A stretch of 64,000 bases of DNA from Micromonospora wenchangensis (GTDB taxonomy: Bacteria; Actinomycetota; Actinomycetes; Mycobacteriales; Micromonosporaceae), in NCBI RefSeq assembly GCF_002210435.1, contig NZ_MZMV01000009.1, positions 109,385 through 173,384 of the forward strand, given 5' to 3'. The notes beneath the pieces are model-generated. The model had not been told where the DNA came from. It saw only the letters and a program-made list of their open reading frames with translations, and did not search any database. The position numbers and the translations under genes were made by a program. Positions 11,655 to 20,284 of this stretch are shown here, piece by piece; position 1 is the stretch's first letter; each line of letters begins with the position of its first letter.

Positions 11655-12467
11655 ATGCCCCACCGCGCCCTACCCCGCCGCGTTCTGGCCAGGGCCGTCA
11701 CCGCCCTGGCCGCCGTCCTCGCCACCGTCACCGGCGTCCTGCTCGTCCCGACCGCCGCCCAGGCCGCCACCGTCCACTACGTCGCGCTGGGCGACTCGTA
11801 CTCCTCCGGTGTCGGCGCCGGCCCGTACGACCTGTCCACCTGCCTGCGCAGCCAGAAGTCGTACGCCCCGCTGTGGGCCGCCGCCAACGCGGTGACCAGC
11901 TTCGCCTTCCCCGCCTGCGGCGGCGCGGTCACCGCCGACGTGATCAACAAGCAGGTCGGCTCGCTGAGCGCCACCACCACCCTGGTCACCATCACCATCG
12001 GCGGCAACGACGCCGGCTTCGCCGACGTCATCACCAGCTGCCGGTTCGGCAGCACGGCGACCTGCACGGCCGCGGTCGACAAGGCCAAGAGCTTCGCCAC
12101 CTCGACGCTGCCCGGCCGGCTCGACGCCACCTACGCCGCGATCCGCGACCGGGCCCCGAACGCCCGGCTGGTGGTGCTCGGCTACCCCCGGCTCTTCGAG
12201 ACCGGCTCCTGCGGCGTGCTCGCAATGAGCAGCTACAAGCGGACCATCCTCAACGAGGCGGCCGACGTGCTCGCCACGGTCACCGCCGCCCGCGCCGGCG
12301 CGGCCGGGGCCACCTTCGCCGACGCCCGCCCGTTCTTCACCGGGCACGGCGTCTGCGCCGCCGCCCCGTGGATCCGCGACGTCAGCGGCGTCATCGAGGC
12401 GTACCACCCGAACGCCGACGGCTACCGGTACGGCTACCTGCCGGCGCTCACCGCCGCGCTGCGCTGA
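11655..12467 (+). CDS. Secreted SGNH-family esterase/lipase
   Basis: A 270-aa secreted hydrolase. Residues 1-37 form a signal peptide (two Arg, long hydrophobic core, cleavage after AQA). The mature protein opens with VALGDSYSSGVGAG, block I of the SGNH/GDSL fold, with the nucleophile Ser48. Block III GGNDAGF supplies the oxyanion Asn, and block V YHPNADG supplies the catalytic His251. Six cysteines fit the three disulfides of Streptomyces-type SGNH lipases. It likely cleaves esters of fatty or short acids outside the cell. The ribosome site TGGAGGAA lies 8 nt before the ATG. Its gene is divergent from the M1 peptidase gene. Confidence 0.9.
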   Translation: MPHRALPRRVLARAVTALAAVLATVTGVLLVPTAAQAATVHYVALGDSYSSGVGAGPYDLSTCLRSQKSYAPLWAAANAVTSFAFPACGGAVTADVINKQVGSLSATTTLVTITIGGNDAGFADVITSCRFGSTATCTAAVDKAKSFATSTLPGRLDATYAAIRDRAPNARLVVLGYPRLFETGSCGVLAMSSYKRTILNEAADVLATVTAARAGAAGATFADARPFFTGHGVCAAAPWIRDVSGVIEAYHPNADGYRYGYLPALTAALR

Positions 12468-12470
12468 CGG

Positions 12471-12498
12471 GGTGACCGGCGGCAGTCCGCCGGACACC
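12471..12498 (+). terminator. Terminator hairpin after the SGNH esterase gene
   Basis: GGTGACCGGCGG (12471-12482) pairs with CCGCCGGACACC (12487-12498) with one mismatch and a 4-nt loop, just behind the stop codon. It separates the esterase gene from the following cluster. Confidence 0.6.
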
Positions 12499-12563
12499 CT
12501 CGGTTGCCTCCGTCGTCGACAATGGGAGCCTTCCTGGTTCCTGTCGGCGGCGGAGGTGCCCGT

Positions 12564-15245
12564 ATGCGCGAACCGGTGACCCCGCCGCCGCCAAGGCCAC
12601 CCACCGTGGACGGCCCCCCGGCCGGCGGCACCGAACTGCTCGCCCTGCTCACCCGGCTGCTGCGCCGACCGCGTCGGGGCGACCGCCGGCTGCCGGTGCT
12701 CTGGCTGGTCCGGGCCGGCACCGGCGGCGACCCGGGGGCCCTGCTGCGCCGCTTCGTCGGGCGGGGCACCGGCCGCCGGGTCCCGCACGCCGTGCTCGAC
12801 CTGGCCGCCCGCCCCGACCTCGCCGACGTCCCGGCGGTGCTGCGCGAACTGCACAGGCAGTTGTCGCTGGAGGCGTTCGGGGCGGCCCGGCTGCGGTTCC
12901 GCCACCATCCGCTGGCCGACTGGCTGATGCAGCAGACCCTCGACGTGGGCGTCGACGCCGCCGACAGCGGCCGGGCCACCCTGGTCCGCCGGCTGCGCGA
13001 CTGGCGGGGCCGGCGTCCCGTCGACGAGCCGCAGGTCAGCGGGGAGTCGGGGGTCGGCACGGCGCTCCAGGTGCTGCTCTGGCTGCTGCGCCGGGCGGTG
13101 CCCAGCGCGGTGTTCCGGATCGCCGTCTCCGGCCGGGTGCCGGGCGTCGGCGGCCACTACCGGTGGTTCATGCGGCAGCAGTACCTGGCCCCCCGCCAGT
13201 CGGTGACCTTCCTCGGGTTCGCCGAACGGCTCACCGCCGGCTGGCGCGACGGCGAACAACCTGCCCAGGTGGACAAGTTGCTGCTACACGCGTTCCTGGA
13301 GGACCTGCGGCAGGCGTACCGGCGACGGGTGTGGCGGCCCGGGGACTGGCGGCGCACCGCGTACCCGGTGCTGCTGCTCGACGGGGTGGACGTCGACGGC
13401 GTCGGGCACACCCTGGTCCGGCTGCTCACCGACGTACGCAACGAGACCGGCCGCAACGACCCGCTGCTGGTGGTGGCCCTGGCCACCGAGCCGCCGCCGG
13501 AACTGCCCGGCACCCGGCCGCTGCGCGAGGCGGACGACGCCCACGACGAGTGGGCCGAGGCGCTGCCCGAGACCCGACGGCTGCGCCGCTCCGCCGCCTG
13601 GCTGGTGGTGCTGCGCCCCGACGACGAGGACGCCACCCCGCCACCGGGGGTCGTCCCGCCCGCGCTGGTCGCCCCCGACCCGCCGTGGTGGGCACGGCGG
13701 TTCCTGCCGGCGGCGGTGGCCGTGGTCCTGCTGGCCGGGATGATCGTGTGGGCGGACAGCCGGTGGACGCTGGACTGCCATCCGACGCCGACCGGCCAGG
13801 TGCGGGTGCAGGTGCTCGCCGGGGAGTGCGTCGGCTACAGCGACACCGCCGCCCAGGTGTTCAACGCCGAACCCGGCCAGGAGCGGCTGCGCGCGGTGCA
13901 GCGGCGGATCTTCGCGCAGAACCGGGCCGCCGAGGAGGTGTGGCGGCGCAGCGACCAGCGCCGGCCCTACCTCACCCTGGTCTACCTGGGCACCCTCACC
14001 GGCAACCGGACCCGGGCCGACGAGGAGTCCTACGTCTCCGAACGGGAGGAGTTGGAGGGCCTGGCCACCGCCCAGTACGCCCTGCTCAAGGAGTCCGCGG
14101 CGGCCGACGGGGCGGCCCTGCTGCACGTGGTGGTCGCCAACGGGGGCCGGCAGATGCGCCACGCCGGGCCGGCGGTGGCCATGTTGGAGCGGCTGGCCCA
14201 CGACGACCCGACCGTGCTCGGGGTGGTCGGGCTGGTGGAGAGCCGCACCAGCACCGCCGCGGCGTTGCGGGAACTCAACCGGGTCGGCCTGCCGGTGCTC
14301 GCCCCCACCCTGTCGGCCGACCGGATGGACGCGAACTCCAGCCTCTACCTCCAGGTCTCCGCGCCGAACAGGGACCAGGCCGCGATGATCGAGACGTACG
14401 CCCGGCAGGTGCTGCGGGTGACCGAGGCGCACGCCTACTACACCACCGGCGAGGACAGCTCACTCACCGAGGACCTCTACGTCGGCACCCTGGTCGACGG
14501 GCTGCGCCAACGGTTCGGCAGCCGGCTCACCCGGCTCGACGAGTGGCGTACCGGGCGTCGGCTGACCGTCGAGTGCGGCTACCGGGGGGTGCTGCTGTTC
14601 GCCGGACGCTGGTCGGAGTTCGACGGGTTCCTGCGGGCGTTGAAGGAGTGCGGCAACGACCCGCCCCGGCACCTCGTCGCCGACGACTCGGTCAACCGCT
14701 ACATGGCCAACCCGGGGCTGCGGGCCAGCGCCCCGGGCAACCTGCCGGTGACGTACGTGTCGAAGGCGGCGCTGGCCACCTGTGCCGCGCTGCGGGCCGC
14801 GCAGGCCGCCCGGGACGACGCCCGGGGCAGCTTCCTGACCTGGATCGGCGCCGACGACCTGCTCGACCCGCCGCGCTGCCGCGACGGTGCCGGCGCACCC
14901 GTCGGCGAGCGGGTCAGCCTCGCCTACGACGCGGCGATGATGATGGTGCGGGCACTGGAGAGCCTCGCCGCCCGGCTGCGGCACGCCGACACCGGCCGGC
15001 GCTGGGAGCCCCGCTCGGTCAACCCGGTCGGCGTGCACGCCGAGGTGCTGCGGCAGAACGCCGCCGCCGGCTACCCGGGGGTCGCCGGGGTCATCCGGTA
15101 CGCCCCCGACTCGGGCGAGCCGGTCGCCAAGCGGCTGGCGTTGCTGCGGGTGGCGCGGGTGCCGGACGTGGCCGCCGAGCCGGTCGAGGTGTTCCACTGT
15201 GGCGCGGCGGACAGCGGACCCGACCCGGGCTGCCGACCCGGCTGA
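12564..15245 (+). CDS. Transmembrane protein: NTPase-like domain + type-1 PBP sensor
   Basis: An 893-aa protein with an unusual plan. Residues 1-370 look like a cytoplasmic STAND/AAA-type module that has lost its P-loop: VLWLVRAGTGGD sits where a Walker A would be but lacks the Lys-Ser/Thr, while PVLLLDGVDVDG resembles Walker B. WWARRF followed by a hydrophobic stretch at about 380-400 is a single membrane helix with the N-terminus inside. The outer half resembles branched-chain amino acid binding proteins (type-1 periplasmic binding fold): VLGVVGLVESRTSTAAALRE followed by LPVLAPTLSADRM is the typical hinge region. I infer a membrane sensor. The ATG at 12564 has GGAGGTG 5 nt upstream; earlier in-frame starts lack a ribosome site. 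It heads a cluster of five same-strand genes. Confidence 0.7.
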   Translation: MREPVTPPPPRPPTVDGPPAGGTELLALLTRLLRRPRRGDRRLPVLWLVRAGTGGDPGALLRRFVGRGTGRRVPHAVLDLAARPDLADVPAVLRELHRQLSLEAFGAARLRFRHHPLADWLMQQTLDVGVDAADSGRATLVRRLRDWRGRRPVDEPQVSGESGVGTALQVLLWLLRRAVPSAVFRIAVSGRVPGVGGHYRWFMRQQYLAPRQSVTFLGFAERLTAGWRDGEQPAQVDKLLLHAFLEDLRQAYRRRVWRPGDWRRTAYPVLLLDGVDVDGVGHTLVRLLTDVRNETGRNDPLLVVALATEPPPELPGTRPLREADDAHDEWAEALPETRRLRRSAAWLVVLRPDDEDATPPPGVVPPALVAPDPPWWARRFLPAAVAVVLLAGMIVWADSRWTLDCHPTPTGQVRVQVLAGECVGYSDTAAQVFNAEPGQERLRAVQRRIFAQNRAAEEVWRRSDQRRPYLTLVYLGTLTGNRTRADEESYVSEREELEGLATAQYALLKESAAADGAALLHVVVANGGRQMRHAGPAVAMLERLAHDDPTVLGVVGLVESRTSTAAALRELNRVGLPVLAPTLSADRMDANSSLYLQVSAPNRDQAAMIETYARQVLRVTEAHAYYTTGEDSSLTEDLYVGTLVDGLRQRFGSRLTRLDEWRTGRRLTVECGYRGVLLFAGRWSEFDGFLRALKECGNDPPRHLVADDSVNRYMANPGLRASAPGNLPVTYVSKAALATCAALRAAQAARDDARGSFLTWIGADDLLDPPRCRDGAGAPVGERVSLAYDAAMMMVRALESLAARLRHADTGRRWEPRSVNPVGVHAEVLRQNAAAGYPGVAGVIRYAPDSGEPVAKRLALLRVARVPDVAAEPVEVFHCGAADSGPDPGCRPG

Positions 15246-15326
15246 CCCGTGGGCGGGTCGTGCGTCCGGACCCGCCGGGGCGCTAGGGTTCCCTCGATTC
15301 GTCCGCACGTGGGTGGGGAGCAGTGG

Positions 15327-17948
15327 GTGGGCAGGCTCGCATCGGCGTACGGGCAGGCGGTCGCCGCGCACCGGCAGGCCCGGCAGCGGTGGACGGCGGC
15401 CCGTGCCCTGCTGGACCGGCTGGCCGGGCAGCCCGTCCCGGAGCGCACCGCCGACCTGGTCGCCCGGCTGGCCCGGCTGGCCGACGCGCTGGTCGCCCCG
15501 CCGCCCGGCAGCACCGACCGGGCCGACCCGACCGCGAGCGCCGGTGCGACTCCCGTCGTGTTCGGTGGCCCGCCACCGGGGCACGTCGTCGTGTCGCCGG
15601 GCGGTCCGGCCCGTGGTCACCGGCCGACGCCCTCCGGCGACGGGCCGGCGGCGGTGCGCATCGGCGAGGCGTCCACGGCGGACGGTCGGTTCCCGCTGCT
15701 GCTGCCGTTGGGCGCCGGCCGGCACCTGGCGGTCGACGGCGACGCCCGCGATCCCCGGGTGGCGGTGCTGCTGCGGGTGCTGGTGCTGCGGCTGCTCACC
15801 ACGGCCGCCCCGGGCAGCGTCCGGGTGGTCGGCATCGACCCGGCCGCCTGGGGGGCCACCTTCATCCCGTTGCGTCCGCTGCGCGACGCCGGGGTGCTCG
15901 GTAGCGTCGCCACCACCGAGGCCGAGATCGGTGCGCTGCTGGACGCCGCCGAGGCGCACGCCCGCGCGGGGGAGGCCGAACTGCTGCTGGTGGTGGCCGC
16001 GTCCGCGCCCGGCCCGCGCGAGTTGGCCCGGCTCGCCGCGCTCACCCACGCCGGGCCGTCCGCCGGGGTGTGCGTGCTGTTCGCCGGGCGCGCGGTGACC
16101 ACGCCCGGCCAGGCCCCACCCACGCTGGGCGGCACCACCGAGGTACGTCTCGACGAACGGTACGCCCGCGTCGGCGACCCGCCCGGGTACCCGTTCAGCG
16201 CCGACGGCACCGGCCTGCCCGTGCCGGTGCTGCTCGACGGTGACCCGCCCGCCGCGGCCGTGCAGGCGCTGGCCGACCGGCTGGGCGCGCAGGTACGCCG
16301 GGACACCGCCCTGCACCTGGCCGACCTGCTGCCCGAGCGGCGCTGGACCGGCTCCGCCCGGGACGGCCTGACGACGGTGGTCGGCCGCTGCGGGCGTACC
16401 CCGGTCAGTCTGGCTTTCGACGACGCGACGCCGCACTGGCTGGTCGGCGGCCGCACCGGCGCGGGCAAGACGGTCTTCCTGCTCGACGTGCTCTACGGCC
16501 TGGCGACCCGCTACTCCCCGGCCGAGCTGCACCTGTGGCTGCTCGACTTCAAGGAGGGGGTGAGCTTCACCGAGTTCGTCCCCACCGACCGGGACCCGTC
16601 GTTCCTGCCGCACGCGCGGGCCGTCGGCGTCGAGTCCGACCGGGAGTACGGCCTGGCCGTGCTCCGCGAACTGCGCCGGGAGTTGGGCCGGCGGGCCGGG
16701 CTGTTCAAGCGGCACGGGGTGACCAAGCTCGCCGACCTGCCGGACACCGAACCGGTGCCCCGCACGGTCGCCGTGATCGACGAGTTCCACGTGTTGTTCG
16801 CCGGCAACGACCGGCTGGCCCGGGAGGCCGTCGACCTGCTGGAGGAGCTGGCCCGCAAGGGCCGCTCGTACGGCGTGCACCTGGTGCTGGCCAGCCAGAG
16901 CACCAGCGGCGTGGAAGCCCTGTACGGCCGGGCCGAGTCGCTGTTCGGGCAGTTCGCGCTGCGGGTGGCGCTACCCGGCGGTGAGGCGGTGCTCGGCCCC
17001 CGGGCGACCGTCGCCGGCCCCACCCGGATCGGCACGGCGCTGGTCAACACCGCCGCCGGGGCGGCCGGCGCGGACACCCTGCTGCGGTTCCCCGACGCGC
17101 ACGCCGACGCCCGCCAGCTCGCCCGGCTGCGCTACGAGCTGTGGGACGCCCGCCCCGACGACACCGGCCCCCCCGAGGTCTTCCGGGGCTACGCCACGGC
17201 CCACCTGGAGGACGAGCCGACGCCTGCCGCCACCCGCCGCCCGGCGGTGCTGGTGGGCCGGACGGTCGACGTGGCCGGCAGCACCGCCCGGTTCGACCTG
17301 GACGCCTCCCCGGGCCGGCACCTGGCCGTGGTGGGCACCTCGGCCACCGGCGCGCACGTGCTGCGGGCCGCCGCGCTGAGCCTGGCCGGGCAGCACCGGC
17401 CCGGTGAGGCCGAGTTCGTGCTGGCCGCGCTGGTGGCCTCGGCCGACGGGGCGGCCGACGACACCGCCGCCGGGCTGAAGGCCGCCGGGCACCCGGTGAC
17501 CCAGGTCGACGCCGCCGGGCTGCGCGCCCGCGTCGCCGGGCTGGCCGCCGGCCCCGGGGAACGTGGCCGGACGTACCTGGTGGTCTTCGGGGTGGACGCG
17601 GCCCACGCGGTGCTCGCCGCCGCCGACCCCGACACCTACCGCACCGGCCACGACGACCTGCGGGCGCTGCTGCGGGCGGGGCCGGGGCGCGGGGTGCACC
17701 TGCTCGGCTGGTGGCGGGGCCTGCGCCGGCTCGCCGACGACCTCGGCGGCAGCCAGAACCGCGACGACGTGGCCTGCCTGGTGGCGCTGAACGTGCCCGC
17801 CGACGACCTCGGGCTGCACCTGGGGGTGACCGACCTGGTGTGGACCCCCCGCCCCAACCGGGCCCTGCTGGTCGACCGGCACGCCCCGCGCACCGCGCTG
17901 ATCGTGCCGTTCGTCCGCCCCGGGTACCACCCCGACGAGGAGCACTGA
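15327..17948 (+). CDS. FtsK/SpoIIIE-type ATPase, one active and two degenerate modules
   Basis: An 873-aa protein. The central module has an intact Walker A (GGRTGAGKT, Lys381) and Walker B (TVAVIDEFHVLF, Asp485-Glu486) with the FtsK/HerA-type segments LWLLDFKEGVSF and LVLASQSTSGVEALYG. About 230 residues before it, and again after residue 640, are segments of similar layout without a Lys-Ser/Thr P-loop (for example VVGTSATGAHVL), so the chain looks like three linked ATPase modules with only one active. This is reminiscent of EccC of type VII secretion, but no membrane helices are visible here. The GTG start at 15327 has GGGGAG 6 nt upstream. It is coupled to the next gene, which starts on the base after its stop. 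Confidence 0.75.
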   Translation: MGRLASAYGQAVAAHRQARQRWTAARALLDRLAGQPVPERTADLVARLARLADALVAPPPGSTDRADPTASAGATPVVFGGPPPGHVVVSPGGPARGHRPTPSGDGPAAVRIGEASTADGRFPLLLPLGAGRHLAVDGDARDPRVAVLLRVLVLRLLTTAAPGSVRVVGIDPAAWGATFIPLRPLRDAGVLGSVATTEAEIGALLDAAEAHARAGEAELLLVVAASAPGPRELARLAALTHAGPSAGVCVLFAGRAVTTPGQAPPTLGGTTEVRLDERYARVGDPPGYPFSADGTGLPVPVLLDGDPPAAAVQALADRLGAQVRRDTALHLADLLPERRWTGSARDGLTTVVGRCGRTPVSLAFDDATPHWLVGGRTGAGKTVFLLDVLYGLATRYSPAELHLWLLDFKEGVSFTEFVPTDRDPSFLPHARAVGVESDREYGLAVLRELRRELGRRAGLFKRHGVTKLADLPDTEPVPRTVAVIDEFHVLFAGNDRLAREAVDLLEELARKGRSYGVHLVLASQSTSGVEALYGRAESLFGQFALRVALPGGEAVLGPRATVAGPTRIGTALVNTAAGAAGADTLLRFPDAHADARQLARLRYELWDARPDDTGPPEVFRGYATAHLEDEPTPAATRRPAVLVGRTVDVAGSTARFDLDASPGRHLAVVGTSATGAHVLRAAALSLAGQHRPGEAEFVLAALVASADGAADDTAAGLKAAGHPVTQVDAAGLRARVAGLAAGPGERGRTYLVVFGVDAAHAVLAAADPDTYRTGHDDLRALLRAGPGRGVHLLGWWRGLRRLADDLGGSQNRDDVACLVALNVPADDLGLHLGVTDLVWTPRPNRALLVDRHAPRTALIVPFVRPGYHPDEEH

Positions 17949-18722
17949 GTGGCCGGCTACGACGAGTACGCGGCGGCCGTCAGGCAGCTCTCCGCCCGGA
18001 TCAGGGAGGGGGAGCGCGGTGCCGTCGCCGAGGCGGAACGCCGCCGTACCCTGCACGCCGGGGTGACCCAGCTCGGTCAGCGGCTGGCCGCCCAGGAACA
18101 GCGCCTCGCCCAGCTCGCCGCGACCGCCGGCCTGCCTGCCGTGCCCGACCCGGCTCCCGGGCCGGGGTCGGCTCCCGGGGTCGGCACTGCCCCCGGCTCG
18201 GCCCCGGGTTCCGCAGTGCCCCCCGGTTCCGCTGTGTCTCCCGGTTCCGCCACCGGGACCGGGGCGGTCGCAGGGACCGGTGTGGCCGGCGGGTCCGGGG
18301 TGGACGGCGATCCGGCGGTGGTGCTGGCGGAGGCCGGGCGGCTGGTCGACGAGGTCGACCGGTTGGGTCAGCAGGCCGAGGCGCTGGCGCAGCGGCCCGC
18401 TCTGCTGCCCACCTGGTCGCCGACCGCCCGCGCGGTCGCCGTCTACGTCGGCTGTGCCGCCGTCGGGGCGCTGGTCATGCTGCTGCTGGTGGTCGCCAAC
18501 GGCATCGGCGTGGTCGACGGCATCACGCTGGGCGCGCTGACCTGCGCCGGGCTGCCGCTGATCTCCTTCGTGGCCGGTTGGCTGATCCTCGGCCGGTGGG
18601 GGCGGCCGGCCCTGGCCACCACCGACCCGCCCCGGTACGCCCCGCTCGGCTTCTTCATCTGCGCCGTGGCGGTGCCGCTGGCGTACTGCGTCACCCTGCT
18701 GGTGTTCCGCCTGGTCCGCTGA
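17949..18722 (+). CDS. Coiled-coil membrane protein with Gly/Pro/Ala linker
   Basis: A 257-aa protein that I cannot assign to a named family. Residues 1-60 are charged and heptad-like (EYAAAVRQLSARIREGERG and LGQRLAAQEQRLAQLA), suggesting a coiled coil. Residues 70-115 form a flexible linker of Pro-Gly-Ser-Ala units. A second short helix (VLAEAGRLVDEVDRLGQQAE) precedes three membrane segments: AVYVGCAAVGALVMLLLVVA, a helix around ALTCAGLPLISFVAGWLIL, and FFICAVAVPLAYCVTLLVF at the C-terminus. The GTG start directly follows the stop of the ATPase gene, with GAGGAG inside that gene, so the two proteins are probably made together. A role as membrane anchor or channel partner of the ATPase is inference. 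Confidence 0.65.
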   Translation: MAGYDEYAAAVRQLSARIREGERGAVAEAERRRTLHAGVTQLGQRLAAQEQRLAQLAATAGLPAVPDPAPGPGSAPGVGTAPGSAPGSAVPPGSAVSPGSATGTGAVAGTGVAGGSGVDGDPAVVLAEAGRLVDEVDRLGQQAEALAQRPALLPTWSPTARAVAVYVGCAAVGALVMLLLVVANGIGVVDGITLGALTCAGLPLISFVAGWLILGRWGRPALATTDPPRYAPLGFFICAVAVPLAYCVTLLVFRLVR

Positions 18723-18769
18723 CGCGTGACCGACCTGTCCGTGTGATCGACCCGTGCGCATGATCGACT

Positions 18770-18828
18770 CATGTGGGTCGACGTAGCGGGGTCCGGACCG
18801 TCCCGATGCCGCTACGTCGGCCCACATG
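18770..18828. repeat. Dispersed palindrome, TAGCGGTATCC family, copy 1
   Basis: CATGTGGGTCGACGTAGCGG (18770-18789) pairs with 18809-18828 in 19 of 20 positions. TGATCGACTCA stands just outside at 18761-18771. Similar cores occur at 26449-26508, 43737-43780 and 63829-63874. It lies between the membrane-protein gene and the WXG-sized gene. Confidence 0.7.
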
Positions 18829-18914
18829 GGGCGGACGCGGGGTGGCTGCGTCCGGTGGTCGCCTCGTAGGCTCGCGGTGACCGTGGGCGGGCGACAGGGG
18901 CGGGGGGAGTGCGG

Positions 18915-19178
18915 GTGAGTGCGGCGGAGATGATCGCGAAGCTGGCAGTGGCCGCGCAGAAGCTGGACGAGGCGCGGGCCAAGACGGCCTCGGCCGCCCA
19001 GGACGCCGCCGAGGCACGCGCCCTGGTCGCCGGGGTGTTGCAGGGCGTCGCCGCCGGCCCGCTGATCGGCATGATCGACAACTACCGCCAGGCGCTCGAC
19101 CAGGCAGTCCAGGCTGGCCAGCCAGCCCGGCAGCAGGTCGAGGAGACGATCGCCAAGGTACGCGCGCTGGGCAACTGA
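18915..19178 (+). CDS. Small helical protein, DUF6244-like, WXG100-sized
   Basis: An 87-aa protein, almost entirely helical in composition, with no Cys, Trp or Phe. An Ala-rich amphipathic helix (about 1-45, with LAVAAQKLDEARAKTASAAQ) and a second helix (about 57-85, with MIDNYRQALDQAVQAG) flank a Gly-containing turn (AAGPLIGM). Size and helical-hairpin layout recall WXG100/ESX substrates, but the WXG motif is absent. It resembles what is annotated as DUF6244 in Micromonosporaceae, which I recall without a search. The GTG at 18915 has GGGGGAG 6 nt upstream; a GTG two codons earlier would overlap that site. It follows the FtsK-type ATPase and membrane-protein genes on the same strand. Confidence 0.6.
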   Translation: MSAAEMIAKLAVAAQKLDEARAKTASAAQDAAEARALVAGVLQGVAAGPLIGMIDNYRQALDQAVQAGQPARQQVEETIAKVRALGN

Positions 19179-19304
19179 GCGGGGACCGGCGATCCGGCAT
19201 CCGGGGCGGAGGCGTGGTGGGGGCCCATCGCGCAACGTCCGGCCCGTGCCGGCGTCGCCGGTCGATCAGAGGGACAGGACGGACATGACGATCGGGGAGG
19301 CACA

Positions 19305-19739
19305 GTGACGGTGGTGGGTGGGCGTGACGGCGGCGACCTGGACGGGTTCCACGTCGGACGGGTGCCCGAGGATGCCGGGGAACTGGTGTCGGACTTCGCC
19401 TCCGAGTGGGAGAACGTCAGCTTCGCCACCCGGGTCTGGGAACGGGCCGTCGACGACGGCTACCGGGTGGACCTGAGGGTGCACGTCCTGCGCGGCGAAC
19501 GGCTGACCACGCTGGTGCGCCTGCGCGAGTTCCTGGCCGAGTACCACGAGCGGGATTCCGCCGAGTGGCCGCTGGCGGAGTTCACCCGGGGCGGGGACGT
19601 CGGACTGGCCGGCGGGGGTGAGGCGTTCTGGCTCGTCCGGCCGGGCCTCGCGGTCGACGTGCTGGTGGACCTCGACCGGTTCGACGCGGAAACCGCGATC
19701 GAGGTGGCCGGCTCCGTGACGGAGCTGCCCGCCGCCTGA
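19305..19739 (+). CDS. Hypothetical protein, 144 aa
   Basis: I do not recognise this protein. It is acidic and soluble, with no membrane segment or signal peptide. Alternating patterns such as YRVDLRVHVLRG and LAVDVLVDLDRFD suggest a mixed alpha/beta fold. The GTG start is well supported by GGGGAGG 4 nt upstream. It follows the 87-aa helical protein by 126 nt on the same strand and may be the last member of that cluster; the link rests on position only. Confidence 0.55.
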   Translation: MTVVGGRDGGDLDGFHVGRVPEDAGELVSDFASEWENVSFATRVWERAVDDGYRVDLRVHVLRGERLTTLVRLREFLAEYHERDSAEWPLAEFTRGGDVGLAGGGEAFWLVRPGLAVDVLVDLDRFDAETAIEVAGSVTELPAA

Positions 19740-19904
19740 CCCGGGGAAAAGCCGGAGCACTCCGGTGGCCCGCCCGGTAGGGTCGCCAGCGGGTGCCGTG
19801 CCGGTCGCTCGCCGGGATACCGCTCCGTGAGCTGCCCGGCTGCCGGTCGAACCGGCTCGCCCGTCGATGCCCTCGTGTCCCGTCAGCGCCGGAGGTTGCC
19901 CACC

Positions 19905-20240
19905 GTGGCCGGTACGACCTATCAGGTCATCGTGCGCGGCAAATTCGCACCACTCGATGACGAGCAGCGGGCCGCGCTGCTCGCCAGGGCGGACGAGCAC
20001 GACGTCTACCAGGCGAAGTTCACCGAGGAAGGCACCGTCACCTACGAGCGGTCCCTGCTCGGGTTCACCTTCCGCTGCCTCGTCCCGGCCACCGGGGAGG
20101 ACGATGAGGCGGTGGTGACCGGCAGGGCGGAAGCGTTGGCCGCAGCCGCCGTCGCGGAACTCGGTGCGGGCCACCGTGACCTCACGTCGGTGTCGACCGA
20201 CCTCGCCGACATCAAGATCCGCCACCGGGCGCGCGGGTAA
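19905..20240 (+). CDS. DUF6204-like small protein
   Basis: A 111-aa cytoplasmic protein. It begins TYQVIVRGKFAPLDDEQRAA, then a central YERSLLGFTFRCLVP strand pair and an Ala-rich helix ALAAAAVAELGAGHRDLT, ending with a basic tail. This layout resembles proteins annotated as DUF6204 in actinobacteria (from memory). No catalytic motif is evident. I chose GTG 19905 because GGAGGTTG lies 6 nt before it; the longer in-frame extension upstream has a random Arg/Pro composition. A terminator-like hairpin follows 45 nt downstream, so it is probably a single-gene unit. Confidence 0.55.
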   Translation: MAGTTYQVIVRGKFAPLDDEQRAALLARADEHDVYQAKFTEEGTVTYERSLLGFTFRCLVPATGEDDEAVVTGRAEALAAAAVAELGAGHRDLTSVSTDLADIKIRHRARG

Positions 20241-20284
20241 GGGCCGCTCCCGTCACCGGCGGGCGTCGCCCCTGGTGCTGATCC

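Noticed and set aside
19285..19308. Seven-codon frame (MTIGEAQ) just before the 144-aa protein gene
   Set aside because: It overlaps the ribosome site and start of the real gene and has no ribosome site of its own; there is not enough to call a leader peptide.
12564..19739. Classification of this cluster as an ordinary ESX type VII secretion locus
   Set aside because: No EccB, EccD, EccE, mycosin, PE/PPE-like or true WXG motif protein is present.
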